Shown piece by piece: positions 44,188 to 52,423 of a stretch of DNA of 64,000 bases. Under the pieces are notes generated by a model. It saw nothing but the letters and a program-made list of their open reading frames with translations. It was not told the DNA's origin and searched no databases. Every line of letters starts with the position of its first letter. Within the stretch, counting starts at the first letter, position 1. Location: positions 806,001-870,000 of the forward strand of contig OZ241330.1 of the NCBI GenBank assembly GCA_965200045.1, in the 5' to 3' direction. The DNA is from Bin25 sp026709415 (GTDB lineage: Bacteria; Bacteroidota; Bacteroidia; Flavobacteriales; Flavobacteriaceae). Position numbers and translations under genes: made by a program.

Positions 44188-44458
44188 CGGATGGTTTTTT
44201 GATTTTAATTGGTTTAAAATAGTTATTTCTAACAAACAAAATCCCCTGAATATTCAAGGACTCATTTCTGGCATATAGTCTAGTCAGAAACACATTAGGG
44301 CCCCATTTTTTCTGTTTTAAGATAGTTTGCTAATTCAGTGAACTTTCGTGGCGTTAATTCTTGATTATCGTATTTCCTAAGCTTTCTACAAGATGTTTTA
44401 AATCTTTTCCTTCATGTGGTTCAAAAGTAAAAAATAACATTTCGGATGGTTCGATATG
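44188..44458 (-). pseudogene. Decayed coding remnant, two frame breaks
   Basis: The minus strand reads coding-like in three successive frames: EPSEMLFFTFEPHEGKDLKH, then after one shift NQELTPRKFTELANYLKTEK, then after a second shift NVFLTRLYARNESLNIQGIL. The last segment stays open into the 3' end of pepP. The three pieces together look like the end of one former protein; I do not recognise the family. Confidence 0.4.
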
Positions 44459-44486
44459 TTAATACAATAAAAAAAATGAAAGCCAT

Positions 44487-44693
44487 GTTCAACTATCTAG
44501 TGCAACAACAACTTGCTTCGAAATGAGGTATTTATGGGAAATGGTTGACTCCCATTCTTTAGATTCGTTTCAAACAAATAACTTAGGATATGACGACATG
44601 TCACAATCGATGGGAAACACTTGAATGGACCCCAATAACCTTCCAGTCAAGCCATTGACTACGGATTTTAATTGTTGCACTAGATCGTTGAAC
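44487..44693. mobile_element. Small inverted-repeat element (MITE-like)
   Basis: Ends are GTTCAACTATCTAGTGCAAC (left) and its near-complement GTTGCACTAGATCGTTGAAC (right), 20 bp with one mismatch, with two further matching bases inside. The 207-bp element has no coding capacity. The same end sequence occurs alone at 5768, 36228 and, diverged, 54280. No target duplication is evident. Between it and the Stealth gene (44694-44795) nothing else is seen. Confidence 0.55.
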
Positions 44694-44795
44694 TTATCAA
44701 ATGGAAAATGACCATATTCCATTCTATATTCATGGTGTGTTACGCCACTAAATCGAAACGTTTTTAAAAGGGTTGACGAGTTGAAATATCAAGAA

Positions 44796-45752
44796 TTAAA
44801 TCTTGTATTTCTTCTCAAGCCATTCTATGATGAATGCCAACTTGTTCTCTGGACATAAACCTAAATCTTGCAAATTCAAAAACAGTTTATTTTTTCTGTT
44901 GCCCAAATGAAGCAATTTAAACTTCAACCAAAAAAAAGGTTTTTTGTAGTGCCTAAAATGAAGAAGTTGATAATCTTGTTTTATGAAACAGGTTTTGTTT
45001 TTTATTTCTAAGTGATATGAAATTGCTGAATTTAAAAACTGATTATGATTTCGAAACTTATATTGGATATTATTCAATTCGATATTTCGGCTATCTGAAT
45101 AAAAAGTCTTTAAGGTTGAAACTCTCATGGGGTGAGGCGTATGATGGAATTTATAGAGTTTTTTGAAACCGATGATTTTGGCGCTTTTTTCTTGAGCTAA
45201 TATATGCCCGGGTTGATGTTTTTTTTTCTTATTTGAAAGTTGTTTGTAGAAGATATTTTCTTTAAATCTTTTCCATTTTCCTCTTAAAACAGGTTTTCCA
45301 TTAATAAAAAAATCAGTTGGGGTTGTTTTTTGGAGCAACAAGATATCATCATTGAAGTAGATAAAGTGTTCTGATAATCGAGGAACTTCATAGAGCTTGG
45401 TTTCAATACTTCTAGCGTTGAATGTGGGTAGCATGGCGATATCTTTTTTAAAGATAGTTTGATGATCAACTACCTTCACTTTAGAATAGGGGGAACGGTT
45501 GCTTGATTTTAAAAAACGCGGGATTTGTTGATCGGTGATAATGAAGATATTGCGAATAAAAGGAGCATACTTCAGTATGGAGTGGACAGTATATTTTATT
45601 TCCTCAATATTTTTACCGATGGCATTCTTTTTCGACTCCATTGAGTCATTAATCTGGGCTAAGAATGATTTAATCGCTGTTTGGCGAATAGGATCAGATG
45701 GGTCTACCCATGTAACGACAGCGTCTATTGGATAGTTTTCCTTTTGCTTCAT
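44796..45752 (-). CDS. Stealth-family sugar phosphotransferase
   Basis: 318 residues with the Stealth conserved regions: CR1 near the start (IDAVVTWVDPSDP) and CR2 (NARSIETKLYEVPRLSEHFI, then YFNDDILLL), followed by a His-rich CR3-like region. Stealth enzymes transfer hexose-1-phosphate in capsule and surface glycan synthesis, in the cytoplasm. Its neighbours on the other strand are a GT25 transferase and a sugar methyltransferase-like gene. Confidence 0.88.
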   Translation of the reverse strand: MKQKENYPIDAVVTWVDPSDPIRQTAIKSFLAQINDSMESKKNAIGKNIEEIKYTVHSILKYAPFIRNIFIITDQQIPRFLKSSNRSPYSKVKVVDHQTIFKKDIAMLPTFNARSIETKLYEVPRLSEHFIYFNDDILLLQKTTPTDFFINGKPVLRGKWKRFKENIFYKQLSNKKKKHQPGHILAQEKSAKIIGFKKLYKFHHTPHPMRVSTLKTFYSDSRNIELNNIQYKFRNHNQFLNSAISYHLEIKNKTCFIKQDYQLLHFRHYKKPFFWLKFKLLHLGNRKNKLFLNLQDLGLCPENKLAFIIEWLEKKYKI

Positions 45753-46086
45753 CTTTGTGTTAACTCTAGGAAACTATTAATACATGGAGAGGTCATAATG
45801 ACATTGAATACCAACCTAAGTCAAAGTCTAATGTAAACCTAAAATAATTAGCGGCCACTTTCTAAAAAATGAAATAAACGAATAAGGTTCTAGAAGGAAA
45901 TCTTGAATTGGAGTGATCAAACATCACTTATTTATTTTAGAATAACTGTTCAACAAATACGCGCTTCATTATAAATTTTATGGTTTAATTCGTGACATTG
46001 ACGTTATTTTTGACCATATAATAAACAATGTTGTTATTAATGATTGATCATAACTGTTTGATCTTAAATTTTTAAGTGAGCAAAAT

Positions 46087-46818
46087 ATGTCTTGTTTATC
46101 GCATAAGATTTTTGTCATTAATCTGAACACTTCAAAAGATCGTTGGAAGAGAATCAAAGAACAACTAGATTTACAAAAGTTGGATTATGAACGTATTTCA
46201 GGAATCGATTTGCGAGAAGATTCACGACAACATCTAAAGAAGAGATACAACCCGAAAAAAAACAGAAAAAAATATCATAAATCGCTATCAATAGGAGAAA
46301 TTGGATGTTATTTAAGCCACATTAAATGCTGGAAAAAAATTCTTTCAGATAAAATAGATTTCGCCGTCATAATTGAGGATGATGTAAAACTTCTAAAGAA
46401 TTTAAATGAAATTCTTTTAACCTTATACAATCAATCCTTCCCTAATTGGGATTACATAAAAATTGGTGAAAAGCCAATAAAGCGAAAAACTCGAGTTGTT
46501 AAGGGTTTAAATGATTTTAGGCTGATAAAATATTTAAAAAAACCACCTACTGGGTCATATGGACAAATTGTTTCTAAAACTGGGGCAAAAAAATTACTGG
46601 ATAATAGCAAGACGATTTTTCGTCCAGTTGATGTCGACATTCAATATGTATGGGAAAATAAACTAATTCTTTACGGGATAAAACCTTATTGTGTAGATCC
46701 TATCAAAACACAAAGCGATATTTCCGATATGGATTCTAAAAAAAATCATAGATCTCGTCCGCTCATACGCCTGTTGAATTCAATCAAGGAAAACTGGCAT
46801 CAGATAATCCAAGTTTAA
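46087..46818 (+). CDS. Glycosyltransferase family 25 protein
   Basis: 243 residues with family 25 motifs: the start KIFVINLNTSKDRWKRI, then SIGEIGCYLSHIKCWKKIL and the metal-binding AVIIEDDVKLL (Asp-Asp). Such enzymes add galactose or similar sugars to lipooligosaccharide. The 45753-46086 gap upstream has no gene and only a weak -7-like box. Probably part of the same surface-glycan cluster as the Stealth gene. Confidence 0.9.
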   Translation: MSCLSHKIFVINLNTSKDRWKRIKEQLDLQKLDYERISGIDLREDSRQHLKKRYNPKKNRKKYHKSLSIGEIGCYLSHIKCWKKILSDKIDFAVIIEDDVKLLKNLNEILLTLYNQSFPNWDYIKIGEKPIKRKTRVVKGLNDFRLIKYLKKPPTGSYGQIVSKTGAKKLLDNSKTIFRPVDVDIQYVWENKLILYGIKPYCVDPIKTQSDISDMDSKKNHRSRPLIRLLNSIKENWHQIIQV

Positions 46819-46937
46819 AGATATTCTTCAATGGTAAGTCTAACCATCTAGTGTATCGTAAAAAATCGATCGTCAATTGATTTGTTTTGAAAAAACATTG
46901 CTAACTTGCGATTTTGACGAACTGCGAACAAACATTT

Positions 46938-47483
46938 ATGAATGTTGATTTTCAGGGCTTGGTTGATGTCAATCCCCATCAATGTTCTTTGAAAGAGTAT
47001 GAATACATTGGGAGACTAGTCAACGAGTGTAGCCCTGGAAATGTACTCGTTTTTGGAGCGGGTAATGATAGTCCCTATTGGATAAAAATCAATCATGGGG
47101 GACAAACTTGGTTTTTTGAAAATGACAGAAGATGGATTCGAAAAGCTAGAAAAATCAATCCTGAAATTTTAATTGAAAAAGTTAAATACACCACTAGAAG
47201 AAGAGAATGGAAAAAAATCATTGATAACCCGCAAAAACTCACTGTTAAGTTACCCAATGTAGCCTACCAATTGAATTGGGATGTTATTTTTATTGATGCG
47301 CCAAGGGGTAATAAAAACTCAAAACCAGGTCGTATGCAAAGTGTTTATAGCGCTTCAAAATTGAAATACAAACACATTTTATTACATGATTGTGATCGAG
47401 AAGTCGAACGTGAGTATTTTTTAAAATACATTGGGAAACCAGATCATGCATTTGATAGATTATATCATAAAGAGGTGCATTAG
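46938..47483 (+). CDS. GXM/IRX15-like polysaccharide methyltransferase
   Basis: A 181-residue protein from ATG 46938 (a TTG at 46914 is less likely). It matches the pattern of plant glucuronoxylan 4-O-methyltransferases: the SAM-binding VLVFGAGNDSPYW, then WFFENDRRWIRKA, WDVIFIDAPRG, KPGRMQSVYSASKL and LHDCDREVERE. In plants this family methylates glucuronic acid side chains. Here it sits with Stealth and GT25 genes, which suggests methylation of a surface sugar; the acceptor is unknown. Confidence 0.75.
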   Translation: MNVDFQGLVDVNPHQCSLKEYEYIGRLVNECSPGNVLVFGAGNDSPYWIKINHGGQTWFFENDRRWIRKARKINPEILIEKVKYTTRRREWKKIIDNPQKLTVKLPNVAYQLNWDVIFIDAPRGNKNSKPGRMQSVYSASKLKYKHILLHDCDREVEREYFLKYIGKPDHAFDRLYHKEVH

Positions 47484-47593
47484 TAGGTAATAATAAATCA
47501 TCTAGCATTTTTGATAAAACTTTAGTTCTACCATTATTTGCTTGGAACTAGGAAAGTTAATTTGGGTTTTTTGGATTAAATTGCATCGGACTC

Positions 47594-48286
47594 GTGAGTG
47601 TTTTAAAATCTTCAATTTTCAGAAAGTTGACCATGGCCCTTTCAGGTCTGTTTTTGGTAGTTTTTCTGCTACAGCACTTTACCATTAATTTTTCATCGGT
47701 CATTAGTCCATCGACTTTCAATCAATGGTCTCATTTCATGGGTTATAATGGATTGGTACAATTTGTATTGCAACCGATTTTAATTTTTGGTATTGTTTTT
47801 CACTTTGTGATGGGTTTTATTCTTGAAATTCAAAACAAAAAATCTCGAGGTGTTCCTTATGCCCAATTTAAAGGAAGTAAAAATGCTTCTTGGGTATCGA
47901 GAAACATGATTATTTCAGGCGGTGTCGTATTATTGTTTTTGGTGTTGCATTTTATTGACTTTTGGATACCAGAAATGGAACACAAATATCTGGAAGGAAG
48001 CATGTTTAATGCTGAATTAATCGATGAACAAAGGTATTATGAAGAATTAGTCCATAAATTTGAACCGTATTGGCGAGTGATCGTTTATGTCTTGTCGTTT
48101 GTCTTTTTATCCATGCATCTGTATCATGGCTTTTCATCCTCATTTCAAACCCTTGGTTTGAAAAATTCAGTTAAAAAATCGTTGCTTTCAGTCACTAGGG
48201 CGTTTGCTATTGTGATACCTTTGGGTTTTATAGTGATCGCACTGTATCATCATTTATTTTCGGTGCATCATTTACTTTATCCATAA
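47594..48286 (+). CDS. sdhC: Succinate dehydrogenase cytochrome b subunit
   Basis: 230-residue membrane anchor with five hydrophobic helices, of the single-subunit di-heme b558 type found in Bacteroidota. Heme-ligand histidines are likely in LLQHFTINF, FGIVFHFVMG, FLVLHFIDF and SMHLYHGF. It starts with GTG 47594 and is followed by sdhA and sdhB. It passes electrons to menaquinone in the inner membrane. Confidence 0.94.
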   Translation: MSVLKSSIFRKLTMALSGLFLVVFLLQHFTINFSSVISPSTFNQWSHFMGYNGLVQFVLQPILIFGIVFHFVMGFILEIQNKKSRGVPYAQFKGSKNASWVSRNMIISGGVVLLFLVLHFIDFWIPEMEHKYLEGSMFNAELIDEQRYYEELVHKFEPYWRVIVYVLSFVFLSMHLYHGFSSSFQTLGLKNSVKKSLLSVTRAFAIVIPLGFIVIALYHHLFSVHHLLYP

Positions 48287-48332
48287 GGATTATTTTTCGA
48301 TGTATTAGTTCTAGTTTTTATGAAAAATCAAA

Positions 48333-50357
48333 ATGAGTACGGCCGTTAAAACAGAGTTTCAATTATCTTCTGGAGTGCCTCAAGGTCCATTGGCTGAAAA
48401 GTGGACTTCTCATAAAAGCAAGATTCGGTTGGTATCGCCAGCCAATAAATTAAAAATAGATGTTATTGTCGTCGGAACCGGACTAGCCGGAGGATCTGCA
48501 GCTGCGACATTAGCTGAGTTGGGATATAATGTCAAAGCCTTTTGTTTTCAAGATTCTGCCCGTAGAGCGCATTCCATCGCTGCTCAAGGGGGGATTAATG
48601 CGGCAAAAAATTATGTTGGGGATGGCGATTCCATCTACCGACTGTTTTATGATACCATTAAAGGAGGAGATTACAGAGCTCGTGAGGCCAATGTTTATCG
48701 CTTGGCCGAAGTATCGTCAAATATCATTGATCAGTGTGTGGCCCAGGGAGTTCCGTTTGCCAGAGATTATGGTGGTTTACTGGATAATCGATCTTTTGGT
48801 GGAGTGCAAGTTTCCAGGACCTTTTATGCCAAAGGCCAAACGGGGCAACAATTACAATTGGGATGTTATTCTGCTCTCAACAGACAAATAGCTCGAGGAA
48901 AAGTGAAAATGTATTCTCGACATGAAATGATGGAGTTGGTCATCATCGACGGGAAAGCCAGAGGGATTATCGCACGGGATTTAATTACCGGAGAAATTCA
49001 AAGACATTCAGCCCATGCCGTTGTGATCGCTTCGGGAGGATATGGAAATGTCTTTTATCTATCCACCAATGCCATGGGAAGTAATGTTTCAGCCGGTTGG
49101 AAAATTCATAAAAAAGGAGCCTTATTTGCCAATCCTTGTTTTACTCAAATCCATCCAACGTGTATTCCCGTCAGTGGGGACTATCAATCCAAACTCACGT
49201 TGATGTCAGAATCCCTCCGTAATGACGGTCGTATTTGGGTCCCGCAACAATTAGAAGACGCTCAGGCTATTCGAGAAGGCAAAAAATCACCAGAAGATAT
49301 TCCAGAAAACCAACGAGATTATTTTTTAGAAAGGCGATATCCAGCATTTGGAAATTTAGTGCCTCGAGATGTTGCTTCACGGGCGGCTAAAGAGCGATGT
49401 GATGCCGGTTATGGTGTCAATGTGACGGGAGATGCCGTATTTCTTGATTTTCAAAGTGCCATCGAACGCTATGGAAGGGAACAAGCACATCTCCAAGGGT
49501 CGGATGAAAGCAATCCAGAGGCAACGATGAAACTCGGCAGAGAAGTGGTTAAAGCCAAATATGGTAATTTATTTCAGATGTATGAAAAAATTGTGGATCA
49601 AAATCCATACAATACACCCATGAAAATCTATCCTGCAGTTCATTATACCATGGGTGGGGTATGGGTCGACTATAATTTGATGACCACCATTCCAGGTTGC
49701 TTTTGCATCGGAGAAGCTAATTTTTCAGATCATGGGGCCAATCGATTGGGAGCCTCTGCATTAATGCAAGGATTAGCGGATGGTTATTTTGTGCTTCCCT
49801 ATACCATTGGGGATTACTTGGCCGATGATATCCGGACAGGTCCCATTTCCATTGATTCAAAAGAATTTGAAAAAGCCGAACATCAAGTCAAATCACAAAT
49901 CGATCGACTGATCAAGCAAAATGGTACCAAAAGCGTTGATTATTTTCATAAAAAGTTAGGCCGCATCATTTGGGATTATTGCGGCATGTCTCGAAACGAA
50001 AAAGGACTTAAAGAAGCCATAGAAAAAATCAAAGAATTGTACCAAGAGTTTCAGAAAAATGTTTTTGTGCCCGGGAGAGCCAATGAGTATAATGAGGAAT
50101 TGGCCAAAGCCTGTCGAGTCGCCGATTTTTTTGAATTGGGTTTGCTGATGACCATCGATGCTCTCGACCGGACCGAATCTTGTGGAGGGCATTTTCGAGA
50201 AGAATCTCAAACACCACAGGGAGAAGCACTAAGAGATGATGAAAATTTCATGTATGTAGCCGCTTGGGAGTACACGGGAAAACCAAATAGCCCCAAACTT
50301 CATAAAGAGGACCTAATTTATCATGATATTGAAGTTAAATCAAGATCATACAAATAA
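48333..50357 (+). CDS. sdhA: Succinate dehydrogenase flavoprotein subunit
   Basis: 674 residues. Covalent-FAD His in RRAHSIAAQGGINAA, Rossmann loop VGTGLAGGSAAATL, and the active-site HYTMGGVWVDYN. As in other Bacteroidota it is longer than the E. coli form. Oxidises succinate to fumarate in the cytoplasm as part of SdhCAB. Confidence 0.97.
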   Translation: MSTAVKTEFQLSSGVPQGPLAEKWTSHKSKIRLVSPANKLKIDVIVVGTGLAGGSAAATLAELGYNVKAFCFQDSARRAHSIAAQGGINAAKNYVGDGDSIYRLFYDTIKGGDYRAREANVYRLAEVSSNIIDQCVAQGVPFARDYGGLLDNRSFGGVQVSRTFYAKGQTGQQLQLGCYSALNRQIARGKVKMYSRHEMMELVIIDGKARGIIARDLITGEIQRHSAHAVVIASGGYGNVFYLSTNAMGSNVSAGWKIHKKGALFANPCFTQIHPTCIPVSGDYQSKLTLMSESLRNDGRIWVPQQLEDAQAIREGKKSPEDIPENQRDYFLERRYPAFGNLVPRDVASRAAKERCDAGYGVNVTGDAVFLDFQSAIERYGREQAHLQGSDESNPEATMKLGREVVKAKYGNLFQMYEKIVDQNPYNTPMKIYPAVHYTMGGVWVDYNLMTTIPGCFCIGEANFSDHGANRLGASALMQGLADGYFVLPYTIGDYLADDIRTGPISIDSKEFEKAEHQVKSQIDRLIKQNGTKSVDYFHKKLGRIIWDYCGMSRNEKGLKEAIEKIKELYQEFQKNVFVPGRANEYNEELAKACRVADFFELGLLMTIDALDRTESCGGHFREESQTPQGEALRDDENFMYVAAWEYTGKPNSPKLHKEDLIYHDIEVKSRSYK

Positions 50358-50372
50358 CTTCTTAATATTTAA

Positions 50373-51107
50373 ATGGATATAAAACTCAAAATTTGGCGAC
50401 AAAAAAATGCAACATCCAAAGGAAAATTTGAAAAGTATGCATTGAATGAAATCAATCCAGAAATGTCATTTCTTGAGATGCTTGATGTCCTCAATGAACA
50501 ACTGATTTCTTCTGGAGAATCTCCAGTGGCTTTTGATCATGACTGTCGTGAAGGAATTTGTGGCACCTGTTCTTTATTCATCAATGGTAGGGCTCATGGT
50601 CCTGATCGATTTGTGACGACTTGCCAGTTGCACATGCGTCGTTTCAAACATGGCGATACGATCACCATTGAACCTTTTCGAGCGAAAGCCTTTCCTGTGA
50701 TTAAAGATTTGGTGGTGGATCGTGCATCTTTTGATCGCATACAACAATCTGGAGGTTATATCAGTGTCAATACTTCCGGTAATACGCAAGATGCCAATGC
50801 GATCCCCATTCCTAAGGCGGATGCAGATTTATCCTTTGAAGCGGCTGCATGTATTGGCTGTGGCGCTTGTGTGGCGGCTTGTAAAAACGCATCGGCTATG
50901 TTGTTTGTATCGGCAAAAGTGTCACAATATGCATTGCTGCCGCAAGGACAAGTGGAATCAAAAAGGCGGGTAAAAAATATGGTGGCTCAAATGGATGAAG
51001 AAGGTTTTGGCAATTGCACCAACACGGGAGCTTGTGAAATAGAATGTCCCAAAGGGATTTCACTTGAAAATATTGCTCGAATGAACCGAGAGTTTATTTT
51101 GGGTTGA
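50373..51107 (+). CDS. sdhB: Succinate dehydrogenase iron-sulfur subunit
   Basis: 244 residues with three Cys clusters: CREGICGTC for the 2Fe-2S centre, CIGCGACVAAC and CTNTGACEIECPKG for the 4Fe-4S and 3Fe-4S centres. It links SdhA to SdhC. The stop is separated by three bases from the opposite-strand gene at 51111. Confidence 0.97.
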   Translation: MDIKLKIWRQKNATSKGKFEKYALNEINPEMSFLEMLDVLNEQLISSGESPVAFDHDCREGICGTCSLFINGRAHGPDRFVTTCQLHMRRFKHGDTITIEPFRAKAFPVIKDLVVDRASFDRIQQSGGYISVNTSGNTQDANAIPIPKADADLSFEAAACIGCGACVAACKNASAMLFVSAKVSQYALLPQGQVESKRRVKNMVAQMDEEGFGNCTNTGACEIECPKGISLENIARMNREFILG

Positions 51108-51110
51108 TTC

Positions 51111-51527
51111 CTAAAGATTGTTGACCCCCCGCCCTAAATGAAATTTTGTTTTAAGTTTTGTTTCTAAAAATCGATAGTCTTTGCGTGATAGACTATGTTT
51201 AAATAATCTGTATTTTCCTTTTTGATCGATGATTTCGATATAATAGGGAGTAAATTGCACATGTTTTAAATCATTGAAGTTGATTTTTCTAGATTTAAAT
51301 AAGGAAGGTTTGATGATATGGCGTTCATGATAATGCACATACCCTTTTTGTTTTTTAAAAATCAATTCGACAAAACAGTATATGATGTACAACAAATAAA
51401 GCCATAACAAATATTTAGGCAGATGATCTTGATTCCAGATGATGACTAGTAGAATTAGCCATATAACATATAAAATCAATAAGTTCAACAAAAACTTTTG
51501 CTTAAAGGCTAAAATGATGGCGTCCAA
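51111..51527 (-). CDS. Two-helix membrane protein of unknown function
   Basis: 138 residues: two membrane helices (about 12-30 and 36-56), then a cytoplasmic domain whose pattern (RHIIKPSLFKSRKINFNDLK, then QFTPYYIEII) resembles a small PH-like fold seen in bacterial membrane proteins. Convergent with sdhB. No specific family recognised. Confidence 0.6.
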   Translation of the reverse strand: MDAIILAFKQKFLLNLLILYVIWLILLVIIWNQDHLPKYLLWLYLLYIIYCFVELIFKKQKGYVHYHERHIIKPSLFKSRKINFNDLKHVQFTPYYIEIIDQKGKYRLFKHSLSRKDYRFLETKLKTKFHLGRGVNNL

Positions 51528-51549
51528 TTAATCTGTTTGATTTAAAACT

Positions 51550-51566
51550 ACCCCAAAATTTGGGGT
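51550..51566. promoter_or_regulatory. 17-bp perfect palindrome, possible operator
   Basis: ACCCCAAAATTTGGGGT has eight-base arms around one central base. It lies in the divergent gap between the membrane protein and the nitrilase-family gene. The spacing is too tight for a hairpin, so a dimeric repressor site is more likely. Confidence 0.4.
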
Positions 51567-51646
51567 GGTTGACATTAAAATGGTTTGAAACTAATTCTCA
51601 GATTTACAAACCCAAAAGTATAGAATATCTAAGTTAAAATCAAAAA

Positions 51647-52423
51647 ATGGCCTATTTAAAGACAACGATTGTCCAAACAAGTATCGACTGGCATTCCGCC
51701 AAATCGAATTGCCAACGAATTGAAAGTTTATTGTCTGAACAAAAACTTGAAACGGATTTGATTGTCCTGCCAGAAATGTTCAACTCTGGCTATAGTATGC
51801 AACCGCAAAAAATCGCCGAATCAATGAATGGAGATACCATAAAGTGGATGAAAAAAACAGCCAAAAGGTACTCTGCAGCTATCTGTGGTAGTTTGGTCAT
51901 TTCAGAAGACAATCAATATTTTAATCGATTGGTTTGGATTACTCCAAATGGAGAAGAAAACGTTTATGACAAAAGACATCTTTTTAGTTTGGCGGGAGAA
52001 CCGAGTTTTTATTCTGCTGGAACCAATCAAGGCATATGGGATTATAAAGGCTGGAAAATATGCACTCGGATTTGTTATGATTTGCGTTTTCCAGTATGGT
52101 GCCGCAACACCCAAGACTATGACTTAATCATTTTTGTAGCCAATTGGCCTCAACCACGTAACAAGGCATGGCAGACATTATTAAAAGCGAGAGCCATGGA
52201 AAATATGTCTTATTGTATTGGGGTCAATCGAATTGGAAAAGATCCCAATGGATTGAATTATTTGGGATATTCTGCAGTTCATGATGCTTTGGGTGAGCGA
52301 ATGACACCAAAAATGATTGAAAAAGAGACGATGGCAACCATTGAATTAGATAGAGAGAAACTTAATTCACTAAGGAATCAATTGGGATTTCTGAAAGATC
52401 GAGATCGGTTTGAGATATATTAA
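51647..52423 (+). CDS. Nitrilase-family amidohydrolase (omega-amidase-like)
   Basis: 258 residues with the catalytic Glu-Lys-Cys: VLPEMFNSGY, YDKRHLF and RICYDLRFPVWCRN. The last matches omega-amidases (YafV/Nit2), which hydrolyse alpha-ketoglutaramate made by glutamine transaminases. Its last 62 bases overlap the end of the opposite-strand lipoprotein gene. Confidence 0.88.
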   Translation: MAYLKTTIVQTSIDWHSAKSNCQRIESLLSEQKLETDLIVLPEMFNSGYSMQPQKIAESMNGDTIKWMKKTAKRYSAAICGSLVISEDNQYFNRLVWITPNGEENVYDKRHLFSLAGEPSFYSAGTNQGIWDYKGWKICTRICYDLRFPVWCRNTQDYDLIIFVANWPQPRNKAWQTLLKARAMENMSYCIGVNRIGKDPNGLNYLGYSAVHDALGERMTPKMIEKETMATIELDREKLNSLRNQLGFLKDRDRFEIY

